Source: Mycobacterium sp. GA-2829 (GTDB lineage: Bacteria; Actinomycetota; Actinomycetes; Mycobacteriales; Mycobacteriaceae). From it: a DNA stretch of 64,000 bases. Within the stretch, counting starts at the first letter, position 1, and every line of letters starts with the position of its first letter. The notes beneath the pieces were generated by a model. It searched no databases, was not told the origin of the DNA, and saw only the letters and a list, made by a program, of their open reading frames with translations. Below are positions 44,782-54,612 of the stretch, one piece after another. A program made the position numbers and the translations under genes. The stretch is taken from assembly GCF_001499965.1 (NCBI RefSeq), contig NZ_LQIT01000001.1:62001-126000 (forward strand), written 5' to 3'.

Positions 44782-46323
44782 ATGAACAATCTGGACTGGC
44801 TCCTTGCCGGCTTCGCGGAGGCCGCGACGCCGATGAACCTGCTCTACGCGGTCATCGGGGTGCTGCTCGGCACCGCGGTCGGGGTGCTCCCGGGCATCGG
44901 ACCCGCGATGACGGTCGCGCTGCTGCTGCCGATCACCTACAACGTCAGCCCCAGCGCGGCGTTCATCATGTTCGCCGGCATCTTCTACGGCGGCATGTAC
45001 GGCGGGTCGACGACCTCGATCCTGCTCAACACCCCCGGTGAGTCCTCGTCGGTGATCACCGCGATCGAGGGCAACAAGATGGCCAAGGCCGGGCGCGCGG
45101 CCCAGGCGCTGGCCACCGCCGCCATCGGATCGTTCGTCGCGGGTGCGATCGGCACCGCGCTGCTCGCGGCGTTCGCGCCGCCGATCTCCCGGTTCGCGGT
45201 CACTCTCGGCGCGCCGTCGTACCTGGCGATCATGGTGTTCGCGCTGGTCGCGGTCACTGCGGTGCTCGGCGCCTCCAAACTGCGCGGAGCGATCTCGCTG
45301 TTCCTCGGCCTGGCGATCGGGGTGGTCGGCATCGACTTCCTGACCGGTCAGCCGCGGGCCACCTTCGGGTTGCCGCAGCTATCCGACGGTATCGACATCG
45401 TCGTGATCGCGGTCGCCATCTTCGCCGTCGGCGAGGCGCTGTGGGTGGCCGCGCACCTGCGCCGCAGGCCCGCCGAGGTGATCCCGGTCGGGCGGCCATG
45501 GATGGGTCGCGAAGACTTCCGGCGGTCGTGGAAGCCATGGCTGCGCGGCACCGCCTACGGATTCCCGTTCGGTGCGCTGCCCGCGGGCGGCGCCGAACTG
45601 CCGACGTTCCTGAGCTACATCACCGAGAAGCGACTGTCGAAACACCGCGAGGAGTTCGGTAGGGGCGCCATCGAGGGCGTGGCCGGTCCGGAGGCCGCCA
45701 ACAACGCGTCGGCGGCGGGCACGCTGGTCCCGATGCTGTCCCTCGGCCTGCCCACCAACGCCACCGCCGCGGTGATCCTGACCGCGTTCGTGTCCTACGG
45801 GATCCAGCCCGGCCCAACGCTGTTCGAGAAGGAGCCGTTGCTGATCTGGACGCTGATCGCCAGCCTGTTCATCGGCAACCTCCTGCTCCTGCTGCTCAAC
45901 CTGCCGCTGGCGCCGCTGTGGGCGAAGCTGCTGCGCACCCCGCGGCCGTACCTGTACGCCGGCATCCTGTTCTTCGCGACGCTGGGGGCGCTCGCGGTCA
46001 ACATCCAGCCGCTCGACCTGGCGCTGCTGTTGGTGTTCGGCCTGCTCGGCTTGATGATGCGCCGGTTCGGGCTGCCCGTCCTGCCGCTGATCATCGGGGT
46101 GATCCTTGGCCCGCGCATCGAACGGCAACTGCGGCAGAGCCTGCAGCTCGGCGGCGGCGACTGGACCAGCCTGTTCACCGAGCCCGTGGCGATCGTCGTC
46201 TACGTGCTGATGGCGCTCCTGCTGCTGGCGCCGCTGGTGCTCAAGCTCATGCACCGCGACGAGGAGACGCTGCTCATCGTGGAAGACGACGTGGATCAAC
46301 AGGAGAAGGCGGCACGCACATGA
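44782..46323 (+). CDS. tctA: Tripartite tricarboxylate transporter large permease TctA
   Basis: 513 residues with about eleven membrane segments. TctA motifs are clear: [63 protein letters not shown] and [15 protein letters not shown]. It forms the transport path for a tri- or dicarboxylate. The substrate cannot be read from the sequence. Overlaps the usp start by ATGA. Confidence 0.94.
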   Translation: MNNLDWLLAGFAEAATPMNLLYAVIGVLLGTAVGVLPGIGPAMTVALLLPITYNVSPSAAFIMFAGIFYGGMYGGSTTSILLNTPGESSSVITAIEGNKMAKAGRAAQALATAAIGSFVAGAIGTALLAAFAPPISRFAVTLGAPSYLAIMVFALVAVTAVLGASKLRGAISLFLGLAIGVVGIDFLTGQPRATFGLPQLSDGIDIVVIAVAIFAVGEALWVAAHLRRRPAEVIPVGRPWMGREDFRRSWKPWLRGTAYGFPFGALPAGGAELPTFLSYITEKRLSKHREEFGRGAIEGVAGPEAANNASAAGTLVPMLSLGLPTNATAAVILTAFVSYGIQPGPTLFEKEPLLIWTLIASLFIGNLLLLLLNLPLAPLWAKLLRTPRPYLYAGILFFATLGALAVNIQPLDLALLLVFGLLGLMMRRFGLPVLPLIIGVILGPRIERQLRQSLQLGGGDWTSLFTEPVAIVVYVLMALLLLAPLVLKLMHRDEETLLIVEDDVDQQEKAART

Positions 46324-46712
46324 TTGTGGTCGGATACACCGCGGACCGGTACGGCGAGGTGGCCGTCGAACACGCGATCGCCGAGGCCAGGCGGCGCGGG
46401 ACCGACGTGCTCGTGGTGAACTCGACGGCCGGGGACTCTTACGTCGACGCCGCGTTCGCCCACGGCAAGGACGTCAGCGGCCTGGAGGCGCAACTGGCCG
46501 ACTGCGGTGTGCCGTACGAAGTCGAGCAGCCCGTCGGGGTGTACGCCGCCGACGCGCTGCTTACCGCGATGGAACGCGACGACGCCGAACTGCTGGTGAT
46601 CGGTCTGCGCCACCGAAGTCCCGTCGGAAAGCTGTTGCTGGGCAGCGTCTCTCAGCGGATCCTGCTGGAATGCCCGAAGCCGGTGCTGGCGGTCAAACCC
46701 GACGAGGGCTGA
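46320..46712 (+). CDS. Universal stress protein, single UspA domain
   Basis: 130 residues, ATG 46320 overlapping tctA. The UspA fold is shown by the N-terminal [18 protein letters not shown] and the ATP-binding [21 protein letters not shown] loop. As fourth gene of the transporter operon it may regulate the permease or signal energy state, by analogy with TRAP transporters that carry Usp partners; the role here is inferred. Ends four bases before the convergent lipoprotein gene. Confidence 0.88.
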   Translation: MIVVGYTADRYGEVAVEHAIAEARRRGTDVLVVNSTAGDSYVDAAFAHGKDVSGLEAQLADCGVPYEVEQPVGVYAADALLTAMERDDAELLVIGLRHRSPVGKLLLGSVSQRILLECPKPVLAVKPDEG

Positions 46713-46716
46713 CCGG

Positions 46717-47406
46717 CTACCACTGCGCCAGGACGTTCTCGCCGATCTTCGCGGCGATCCGCACCGCGGTGTCCGCCGGGTCGGCGCTGCAGGTGTTGAC
46801 GTCGACGATGATGTTGTTGCGCAGCGCCAGCGCCCGCCCGCAGCCCCAGCCCGGTGCCTTGGCCTCCTGCATGATCGAGGTGGTGCTGAGGATGTGGTCC
46901 TCGTTGACGATCTGCCCCACGTCGTACACGTATCCGCTCTGGGTGTGGGTCAACTGACGGCACGCGGGCCACTGGTGGGCCGACGCCTCGTAGAACGCCG
47001 CGGCCTTCTCCCGGTACGGGAACAACACCACGGTCTGTTTGGCGTAGTGGGTGAAGTCGTCCCCGTTGTTCATGCTCACACCGCGTTCGGCCCAGTAGTC
47101 GCTGCCCTCGTAGACCTTCGCCTCGGCGGCGGCATCGACGGCCAGACACTCGCGCGGCTCCACGATCCCGCTGTTGTCCTCCATGGCGGTCTCCGAACCG
47201 ACGACGGCCATCCCGGTGGTCCCCATCAAGGCGGACACCTCCTCGGGCGCGAGTAGCAGGCCGGGCAGCTCCCGTTCGACGAGCGGACGGGGGATCATGG
47301 TGCGGCTCGGGGTGGTGGACTCGGCGGCGTTGACGGTGGTCGCGCAGCCCGTGACGGCGACAAGGCAGAGGCCTGCGACAACAACCCGTGCTCTCGATGT
47401 GCGCAT
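46717..47406 (-). CDS. Lipoprotein with PknH-like sensor domain
   Basis: 229 residues, ATG 47406. Lipobox VTGC (Cys21). The mature part resembles the extracellular PknH_C sensor domain of mycobacterial lipoproteins: paired Cys residues (ECLAV, ACRQL, WGCGRA, NTCSA), PGLLLAPEEVSALMG at the start and a final RIAAKIGENV. The ligand is unknown. The gene stands alone downstream of nirD on the same strand. Confidence 0.85.
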   Translation of the reverse strand: MRTSRARVVVAGLCLVAVTGCATTVNAAESTTPSRTMIPRPLVERELPGLLLAPEEVSALMGTTGMAVVGSETAMEDNSGIVEPRECLAVDAAAEAKVYEGSDYWAERGVSMNNGDDFTHYAKQTVVLFPYREKAAAFYEASAHQWPACRQLTHTQSGYVYDVGQIVNEDHILSTTSIMQEAKAPGWGCGRALALRNNIIVDVNTCSADPADTAVRIAAKIGENVLAQW

Positions 47407-47464
47407 ACCTCAAATGGTGCGCCATATGTCGTCTTACCTTGGCGAATTCCGCGGCGATTCCTGG

Positions 47465-47812
47465 TCACGATGCATCAAGATCCCGGTAACGATTCGAGTG
47501 CGGGTCACCGCGGACGAGTCGCACCATGCCGTCCACCACGGCGACCGAATAGCTGCGGACGGACAGATCGGCACCACCAGCCTCCGCACCGGTACACAGG
47601 TCGAAGGTGTGCCCGTGCAGCGGGCACACCACCACCCGCGCGTCGGCCAGCCCGTCGGCCAGCGGGCCGCCGCGATGCGGGCACACCGCATCGAGTGCGC
47701 GCAGCGAGCCGTCCCGCAGCCGGAACACCGCGATCTGCTCGCCGTCGACGGTGAAGGTGCGGCCCTCACCGACGGGGATCTCGTCAAGCGCGCCGAGCGC
47801 CACCTCCGTCAC
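47465..47812 (-). CDS. nirD: Nitrite reductase (NADH) small subunit NirD, Rieske-like
   Basis: 115 residues from GTG 47812, which overlaps the nirB TGA (GTGA); the frame stays open upstream inside nirB but that reading is rejected. The Rieske cluster ligands are complete: CPHRGG and CPLHGHTF, so this NirD can bind a [2Fe-2S] cluster, unlike some NirD proteins that lost the Cys pair. It works with NirB to reduce nitrite to ammonium in the cytoplasm. Confidence 0.92.
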   Translation of the reverse strand: MTEVALGALDEIPVGEGRTFTVDGEQIAVFRLRDGSLRALDAVCPHRGGPLADGLADARVVVCPLHGHTFDLCTGAEAGGADLSVRSYSVAVVDGMVRLVRGDPHSNRYRDLDAS

Positions 47813-50265
47813 CGCACCGGCACCCGGGGGAGCGGCAGAAGCGGCAGCGCGCTCCGGAACTGGCCGGGGGTCACCGGTTCGCGGCCGTCGTGCCACGGGT
47901 CGCGGTAGGCATCCACGGACTTCTGCATCCTGGCGTCGAGGCCCTCGGCATCCTCGGCGATCGCGGCGCGGATCGCCTCGACGCCGACGCGGGGGACGAA
48001 CGCGTAGGTGCGTTCCAGCCAGTCGGCATTCTCCCGGTAGTACTGCAGGAACCGCCCGGTCAGCGTCATCACCTCGTCGGGGGAGTCGACAGTGGCCAGC
48101 AGGTCACCCTTACGGATGTGCGCCCCCGCCGCGCCGCCGACGTAGATCTCCCAGCGACCGCCGTCGACCGCGACGACACCGAGGTCCTTGCACAGCGCCT
48201 CGGCGCAGTTGCGGGGGCAGCCCGTCACCGCGAGCTTCATCTTCGCCGGGCTGGCGAGGCCCTGGTAGCGGTCCTCGACGGCGATGCCCAGCGCGGTCGA
48301 GTCACCCAGACCGAAGCGGCAGAAGTCGCTTCCCACACAGGTTTTCACCGTTCGGAAGCTCTTCCCGTATGCATATCCCGACGGCATGTCCAGATCCGCC
48401 CACACGGCAGGCAGATCGTCCTTGCGCACCCCGAGCAGGTCGATGCGCTGACCGCCGGTCAGCTTGATCATCGGGATCGCGTACTTCTCCGCCACATCGG
48501 CGATGCGGCGCAGTTGCCACGGGTTCGTGACGCCGCCCTTCATCTGCGGCACCACCGAGAAGGTTCCGTCGCGCTGGATGTTGGCGTGCACCCGGTCGTT
48601 GATGAACCGAGCGTCGCGTTCGTCGACGAACTCGTCGGCCCACATCGTCTCCAGCAGCGACGCCAGGGCCATCTTCGAGCCCGCGTCCTCCTTACCGTCC
48701 GGGGCCAGCGCGGCGAACACCGACGACACCGAATGCAACTGCAGTTCGCGAATGTGGTGCATCAGCGTCGGCTTGTCGTAGGGGATGGCCGGGACGTACC
48801 AGGACGCCGACGGATCCTCGGTGACGGCGCCGTCGGCCGCCCATGCGACGACCTGCCCGACGAGTTCCTTGCACGAGCCGCAGCCCTTGCCGGCCTTCGT
48901 CTTCGCCATCACCTGTGACACCGACGTCTCCCCGTCGCGCACGCACCCCACGAGCGTGCCCTTGGAGACGCCGTTGCAGTTGCAGACCTGCGCGTCGTCG
49001 GCGAGCTCGGCCACCCCCACCTCGACGTCGGGGGTGCCGATGTCGAACATGAGTGACACCCGCTCGTCGGGCAGCGGCAGCCCGGTGTCGAACGCCTGGG
49101 TCAGGAACGCCACCTTGCTGACATCGCCGAGAAGCGTTGCGCCGACCAGCTTTCCGTCGCGGATGACGATGGTCTTGTACACCCCGTGCCGGGGTTCGGA
49201 GTATTGGACGAATTCGTCGTCGGGCAGTTCGGGCGCTTTGAGTCCCATCGAGGCGACGTCCACTCCGGCCACTTTGAGCTTCGTCGCCGTGCGCGACCCG
49301 TGGTAGGCGGCGGTCGGGTCGGTTCCGGTGAGATGGTCGGCCAGCACGCCGGCCTGCTCCCACAGCGGCGCCACGAGTCCGTAGACCTGACCGCGGTGCT
49401 GGGCGCATTCGCCGACGACGTAGATGTGGTCGTCGTCGACCGACCGCATGTGGTCGTCGACGACGATGGCGCGCTCGACGGTCAGCCCCGCACGCTGCGC
49501 CAGACCGACATTGGGCCGGATCCCCGCGGCGACCACCAGCATGTCGCAGTCGATCGCGTTGCCGTCGGAGAACACGATGCCGCACAGTTTGCCACTGTCG
49601 TCGGTGCGCACCTCCGTGGTGCGTTTGGCCATGTGCACGGTGATGCCGAGGCGTTCGACCGAACGCCGCAGGATCGCCCCCGCGGTGTCGTCGAGCTGGG
49701 CGTTCATCAGCACCGGCCCGGCGTGCACCACCTCGACCGCCAGCCCCCGGTTCTGCAGTCCGCGGGCGGCTTCCAGACCCAGCAGGCCGCCGCCGATCAC
49801 CACCGCCTTGGTGCGGTGGTCGGCCTCGCTGATCATGCCCATGCAGTCGTCGAGCGTGCGGAACCCGAACACCCCGTCGGTCAGCGTCTTGTCGTCGGCC
49901 CACAGACCTGTCATCGGCGGGAAGAACGACCGGCTGCCGGTGGCGATGATCAGCTCGTCGTAGCGCAGCATCGTGCCGTCGTCGGCCTGCACCAGGCGCG
50001 CGTAGCGGTCGATGCGCACCACCCGCACCCCGGCCCGCAGGTCGATGCCGTTGTCGGTGTACCAGTCGACGGGGTTGAGGTAGATCTCCGAGGTGTCATC
50101 GCTGCCGGCGAGCACGTTCGACAACAGGATGCGGTTGTAGTTGCCGTACGGTTCGTCGCCGAACACGGTGATGTCGAACAACTCTGCGCCACCGCGGGCG
50201 AGGACCTCCTCGATGGCGCGCACCCCGGCCATCCCGTTGCCGATGACCACGAGGCTGCGGGCCAT
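47809..50265 (-). CDS. nirB: Nitrite reductase (NADH) large subunit NirB
   Basis: 818 residues from ATG 50265, fixed by TGATG overlap with the small gene upstream. Domains in order: an N-terminal pyridine-nucleotide/FAD reductase (VIGNGMAGVRAIEEVL; VVIGGGLLGLEAARGL), a BFD-like [2Fe-2S] region (CNCNGVSKGT, GKGCGSCKEL, about residues 425-465), and the sirohaem/[4Fe-4S] domain with TCVGSDFCRFG and TGCPRNCAEA supplying the four Cys. It reduces nitrite to ammonium with six electrons from NAD(P)H. Confidence 0.96.
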   Translation of the reverse strand: MARSLVVIGNGMAGVRAIEEVLARGGAELFDITVFGDEPYGNYNRILLSNVLAGSDDTSEIYLNPVDWYTDNGIDLRAGVRVVRIDRYARLVQADDGTMLRYDELIIATGSRSFFPPMTGLWADDKTLTDGVFGFRTLDDCMGMISEADHRTKAVVIGGGLLGLEAARGLQNRGLAVEVVHAGPVLMNAQLDDTAGAILRRSVERLGITVHMAKRTTEVRTDDSGKLCGIVFSDGNAIDCDMLVVAAGIRPNVGLAQRAGLTVERAIVVDDHMRSVDDDHIYVVGECAQHRGQVYGLVAPLWEQAGVLADHLTGTDPTAAYHGSRTATKLKVAGVDVASMGLKAPELPDDEFVQYSEPRHGVYKTIVIRDGKLVGATLLGDVSKVAFLTQAFDTGLPLPDERVSLMFDIGTPDVEVGVAELADDAQVCNCNGVSKGTLVGCVRDGETSVSQVMAKTKAGKGCGSCKELVGQVVAWAADGAVTEDPSASWYVPAIPYDKPTLMHHIRELQLHSVSSVFAALAPDGKEDAGSKMALASLLETMWADEFVDERDARFINDRVHANIQRDGTFSVVPQMKGGVTNPWQLRRIADVAEKYAIPMIKLTGGQRIDLLGVRKDDLPAVWADLDMPSGYAYGKSFRTVKTCVGSDFCRFGLGDSTALGIAVEDRYQGLASPAKMKLAVTGCPRNCAEALCKDLGVVAVDGGRWEIYVGGAAGAHIRKGDLLATVDSPDEVMTLTGRFLQYYRENADWLERTYAFVPRVGVEAIRAAIAEDAEGLDARMQKSVDAYRDPWHDGREPVTPGQFRSALPLLPLPRVPVR

Positions 50266-50618
50266 CAGATCTCCACCAACCCGAGGTCGACGATCAGAGT
50301 TCCGGCGCAGCCCGCCGGTGCGGCGACGAATAACTCCAGCGTGGTGTCGCCGAGCAGGTCCTCCACGACGCGCAGCGCCACATGGGTGGCGCCCCGCGCG
50401 GCGATCGGGAAGTACCGCATGGGTTTGCCGTCCCGGAACAGGACCGCGGTGACCATCTCGTCGCTCGAGTTGCCGCCCCGGAAGTAGACCGGCTGGGCCA
50501 CCGCGCCCGCCGGGACCACGTAGCGCAGACCGGCGTCGACCGGCATGGGTTTGTCCAACCCGTTGCCCTCGAACTCGAACGCGCCCTGCAGGAACCGGGG
50601 TGTGCTGCCGTCGCTCAT
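50265..50618 (-). CDS. Unrecognised small protein co-encoded with nirBD
   Basis: 117 residues from ATG 50618. No family was recognised. The composition suggests a small beta-sandwich: alternating hydrophobic strands (RYVVPAGAVAQPVYFRGGN, VTAVLFRDGKPMRYFPIAAR, HVALRVV) and a final LIVDLGLVEI. One Cys is present, and there is no signal peptide. It is first in the minus-strand run and shares a TGATG junction with nirB, so translation is probably coupled. The arrangement suggests an accessory role in nitrite or nitrate reduction. Confidence 0.8.
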   Translation of the reverse strand: MSDGSTPRFLQGAFEFEGNGLDKPMPVDAGLRYVVPAGAVAQPVYFRGGNSSDEMVTAVLFRDGKPMRYFPIAARGATHVALRVVEDLLGDTTLELFVAAPAGCAGTLIVDLGLVEI

Positions 50619-50745
50619 GCCTTCGACAAGGTAGGGCGCCCATGTTTCGCAACCGTTTCGGTACCGGGTCCGCCGTGAGTCCCGTTGCTCACCGCCACCG
50701 CTCACGGCGCCCCGATACCGGCGGTGAGGACCAATTGACCTGTCC

Positions 50746-50773
50746 CTAACGTCATCGGAAACGAACCGGAAAC
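50746..50773. promoter_or_regulatory. GlnR-like repeats between nirBD and the nitrate reductase gene
   Basis: Two GAAAC units at 50758-50762 and 50769-50773 are separated by six bases (period 11), with CTAAC at 50746-50750 just upstream, one base out of phase. GlnR of actinobacteria binds GTNAC/GAAAC half-sites with this period and controls nitrate/nitrite genes in mycobacteria. The site lies 15 bases before the nitrate reductase start and between divergent genes. Confidence 0.5.
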
Positions 50774-50787
50774 AGGCCGGGCGAAGC

Positions 50788-53700
50788 ATGGCGGCCATGG
50801 CGGTGACCAGGACGGCGTGCTCGTACTGCGGTGTCGGATGCGGTATCGAGGTGCAGACCCGCAACGACGGCGGGCGGCCCGTCATCGCCCGGGTGTCCGG
50901 TGACCGGCTGCACCCGACCAACGCGGGCAGGCTGTGCACCAAGGGTGCGACGCACGCCGAGCTGATGGGTGCCGACGACGGACGGCTCACCTCGGGACTG
51001 ATTCGTCCCGCCCGCGGCGAGGACGCCGTGCCGGTGCCCGCCGACGACGGCGGCGGCGGAGCCGGCCGCCGCCTGCGCGCGATCATCGACGAACACGGGC
51101 CCGATGCGGTCGGCATCTACGTATCCGGGCAGATGTCGCTGGAATCCCAGTATCTGGCAACCAAACTCGCGAAGGGTTTCCTGCGCACCAGGTACCTGGA
51201 ATCCAACTCCCGGCTGTGCATGGCCAGCGCGGCCACCGGCTACAAGCAGTCCCTCGGCGCCGACGGCCCGCCAGGGTCTTATGAAGACCTCGACGTCACC
51301 AACCTTTTCTTAGTCATCGGGTCGAATATGGCCGACTGCCATCCGATCCTGTTCCAGCGCATGGTCGACCGGCTCAAGGCCGGCGCCAGACTCATCGTCG
51401 TCGACCCGCGTCGCACCGCCACCGCCGACCGCGCGGACCTGCATCTACCGATCCGGCCCGGCACCGATCTGGCGCTGCTCAACGGTCTGCTGCACCTGCT
51501 GGTCGAACGCGGCGACATCGACGAGCAGTTCATCGCCGAACACACCGAGGGCTGGGCGGGAATGCCCGACTTCCTCGCCGACTATTCGCCGTCGCGGGTC
51601 GCGGCCATCACCGGCCTCGCCGAGTCCGACCTGCGTGCGGCGGCCGCGATGATCGCCGACGCCAAGGACTGGGTGACGTGCTGGGCGGTGGGGATGAACC
51701 AGAGCACCCACGGCACCGCGAACACCACCGCGATCTGCAACCTGCACCTGGCCACCGGCGCGATCTGCCGTCCAGGGGCGGGCCCGCTGTCGCTGACCGG
51801 GCAGCCCAACGCGATGGGCGGTCGCGAGATGGGGTACATGGGGCCCGGCCTGCCCGGACAGCGGGCGATCACCTCGGCCGGGGACCGGGCGTTCGTCGAA
51901 CAGCGGTGGGGGCTGGCCCCGGGGACCATCCGCGACGACGCCGGCCCCGGCGCGGTCGACATGTTCGAACGCCTGGCCGCGGGCGCGATCAAGGCCTGCT
52001 GGATCATCTGCACCAACCCGGTGGCCACCATGCCCAACCGCGCGACGACGATCGCCGGTCTGGAGGCCGCCGAACTGGTGATCACCCAGGACGTCTACCG
52101 CGACACCGCCACCAACCGCTACGCCGACATCGTGCTGCCCGCGACGCTGTGGGCCGAATCCGACCAGGTGATGGTGAACTCCGACCGCACGCTCACGCTG
52201 CTGCAGCAGGCCGTGCCGCCACCCGGGCAGGCCCGCCCCGACTGGCGGCTGATCTGCGAGGTCGCCGCCGAACTGGGCTTCGGCGCCGACTTCGCCTACA
52301 CCGACAGCGCGCAGATCTTCGACGAGATCCGCGAATTCAGCAATCCGCGAACGGGTTTCGACCTACGCGGTGCCGACTACGAGCGGCTGCGCCGGACCCC
52401 GCTGCAGTGGCCCGTGCCGCCCCGGGACGCGCCCGGTGGGCAGGACGCCCGGCATCCGATCCGCTACCTCAACGACGGGGTGAGCCAGGCACTCCACGTC
52501 GACGCCGACGGCCACCGGCCCCGGCTGGCGTTTCCCACCCCGTCGCGGCGCGCGGTGTTCCACGCCCGCCCGCACACCGACGCCGCCGAACTGCCCGACG
52601 CCGACTATCCGTTCGTGCTGAACACCGGCCGGCTGCAACACCAGTGGCACACCATGACCAAGACCGGCCGGGTCGACAAGCTCACCAGGCTCAACGGCCG
52701 CCCGTTCGTCGAAGTCCACCCGCACGACGCCGCCACGCTCGGCGTCGTCGACGGGCAGCCGGTCGAGATCGCCTCCCGCCGTGGACGCGCGGTGCTGCCC
52801 GCCGCGATCAGCGACCGGGTCATGCCGGGCAACTGTTTCGCCCCCTTCCACTGGAACGACGAACACGGCGAGTACCTCACCGTCAACGCCGTCACCAACG
52901 ACGCCGTCGACCCCGACTCGCTGCAGCCGGAGTTCAAGGTCAGCGCGGTGGCGTTGCGCCCCGTGCAGACCGTGACCACACCCGTGTCGACGCGGCGCGC
53001 CCCGGTCCTCCAGGTCACCGACGGGCCGCTGGTGCTGTGGGCGTCGCAGACCGGCACCGCCGAGGAGTTCGCGACCGCGGTGGCCGCCCGGCTGCCCCGC
53101 GCGCAGCTGGTCACCATGGACGAGCTGCCGCTGCCCCGGTTGGCCGAGGCCCGCGAGGTCGTGGTCATCACCAGCACCTTCGGCGACGGCGGCCCACCCG
53201 ACAACGGCGCGGACTTCTACGACCGGCTGCAGGGCCCGGACGCGCCGAAACTCGACCGGGTGCGGTTCGCGGTGCTGGGTATCGGCGACCGCGCCTACAG
53301 CGACTTCTGCGGACACGCGAGGTCCCTCGACGGGCGGCTGGCGGCGCTGGGGGCCACCCGCATGCTCGACCGCGTCGACTGCGAGGCCTACGACCGGGAC
53401 CGGTTGGAGCGCTGGGCCCAGCAGATGAGCCACCTGCTCGACCCCGACGGCGACGGCGCCACCGGCGGGGGTGTGGCGACACTGACGCGCACGGTCGCCG
53501 CCCCGTTCACCCGGGCGCGGCCACTACTCGCGCCGCTGTCCCGCAACACCCTGCTCACTCCGACGCACGCGCGAAAAGAGGTGCGTCACTTCGGGTTCGA
53601 CATCTCCGAACACGACGTCACCTACGCCGCAGGCGACTCGCTCGGCGTCCACGCCACCAACAGCGCCGCCGCCGTGGACGGCTGGCTGGCCGCGACCGGC

Positions 53701-54612
53701 CTCGACGGCGCCGAGACCGTCGACGTCGACGGTGCCGCGCTGGCGCTGCGGGAGGCGCTGACAGTCAGCTACGACTTCTGCCGCCTCACCCCGGATCTGC
53801 TGCGGTTCGTGGCCGAACAGTGCCGCGACCGGGCTTCGGTCAAGGCGCTGCGCGCGGCGCGCGAAGATCTCGACGCGTGGTCGGTCGGCCGCAACGGACT
53901 GGACGTGGTGCGCGAGTTCACCGTTCGAGCCGCACCGCAGCAGTGGCAGGAGGTGCTGGTGCGGCTCACGCCGCGGCAGTACTCGATCAGCAGTAGCCCG
54001 CTGGTCAGCCCGCACGAGGTGCAGTTGACGGTGTCGGTGGTCCGGTACCGCGGCCGCGACGGCGGGGCGCGCGGGGGAGTGGCGAGCTCGTTCCTGGCCG
54101 ACCGCGCCACCGCGCCGGTGCCGGTGTTCCTGCAACGCTCCCCGCATTTCCGGCCGCCGCACGATGCGCGGACCCCGATGATCATGATCGGGCCCGGCAC
54201 CGGGGTGGCGCCGTTCCGGGCGTTCCTGCAGGAGCGTCGCGCGCTCGGCCACACCGGCGACAACTGGCTGTTCTTCGGGGATCGCCACCGCGCCGAGAAC
54301 TTCTACTACCGCGACGATCTCGAGGACATGGTCACCGACGGCTTCCTGCGTCTGGACCTCGCGTTCTCCCGCGATCAGCCCAAGCCGGTGTACGTCCAGC
54401 ACCGGATGCGCGAACACGGTGCGCAGCTGTGGCGGTGGCTCGAGCGCGGGGCGCACCTGTACGTCTGCGGTGACGCCACCCGGATGGCCAGAGACGTCGA
54501 CGACGCACTCACCGCGATCATCCGCAGGCACGGCGGGATGTCGGAATCGGCCGCGCGCGAATACAAGAAGGGCCTGGTCGCGGACAAGCGCTACGTGCGC
54601 GACGTGTACTAG
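50788..54612 (+). CDS. nasN: Assimilatory nitrate reductase fused to flavodoxin and CysJ-like reductase (NasN-like)
   Basis: 1274 residues, ATG 50788. An N-terminal [4Fe-4S] motif (C11, C14, C18, C50) and molybdopterin domain with the candidate Mo ligand Cys144 (LCMAS) make a NapA/NasA-type nitrate reductase up to about residue 730. A flavodoxin domain (about 748-890, SQTGTAEEF) and a ferredoxin-reductase-like FAD/NAD domain (about 917-1274; RQYSIS, GPGTGVAPFRAFLQERR) follow. The enzyme can take electrons directly from NAD(P)H. A fused reductase of this type is reported as NasN in M. smegmatis. Product nitrite goes to NirBD. The stop shares CTAG with terC. Confidence 0.92.
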   Translation: MAAMAVTRTACSYCGVGCGIEVQTRNDGGRPVIARVSGDRLHPTNAGRLCTKGATHAELMGADDGRLTSGLIRPARGEDAVPVPADDGGGGAGRRLRAIIDEHGPDAVGIYVSGQMSLESQYLATKLAKGFLRTRYLESNSRLCMASAATGYKQSLGADGPPGSYEDLDVTNLFLVIGSNMADCHPILFQRMVDRLKAGARLIVVDPRRTATADRADLHLPIRPGTDLALLNGLLHLLVERGDIDEQFIAEHTEGWAGMPDFLADYSPSRVAAITGLAESDLRAAAAMIADAKDWVTCWAVGMNQSTHGTANTTAICNLHLATGAICRPGAGPLSLTGQPNAMGGREMGYMGPGLPGQRAITSAGDRAFVEQRWGLAPGTIRDDAGPGAVDMFERLAAGAIKACWIICTNPVATMPNRATTIAGLEAAELVITQDVYRDTATNRYADIVLPATLWAESDQVMVNSDRTLTLLQQAVPPPGQARPDWRLICEVAAELGFGADFAYTDSAQIFDEIREFSNPRTGFDLRGADYERLRRTPLQWPVPPRDAPGGQDARHPIRYLNDGVSQALHVDADGHRPRLAFPTPSRRAVFHARPHTDAAELPDADYPFVLNTGRLQHQWHTMTKTGRVDKLTRLNGRPFVEVHPHDAATLGVVDGQPVEIASRRGRAVLPAAISDRVMPGNCFAPFHWNDEHGEYLTVNAVTNDAVDPDSLQPEFKVSAVALRPVQTVTTPVSTRRAPVLQVTDGPLVLWASQTGTAEEFATAVAARLPRAQLVTMDELPLPRLAEAREVVVITSTFGDGGPPDNGADFYDRLQGPDAPKLDRVRFAVLGIGDRAYSDFCGHARSLDGRLAALGATRMLDRVDCEAYDRDRLERWAQQMSHLLDPDGDGATGGGVATLTRTVAAPFTRARPLLAPLSRNTLLTPTHARKEVRHFGFDISEHDVTYAAGDSLGVHATNSAAAVDGWLAATGLDGAETVDVDGAALALREALTVSYDFCRLTPDLLRFVAEQCRDRASVKALRAAREDLDAWSVGRNGLDVVREFTVRAAPQQWQEVLVRLTPRQYSISSSPLVSPHEVQLTVSVVRYRGRDGGARGGVASSFLADRATAPVPVFLQRSPHFRPPHDARTPMIMIGPGTGVAPFRAFLQERRALGHTGDNWLFFGDRHRAENFYYRDDLEDMVTDGFLRLDLAFSRDQPKPVYVQHRMREHGAQLWRWLERGAHLYVCGDATRMARDVDDALTAIIRRHGGMSESAAREYKKGLVADKRYVRDVY

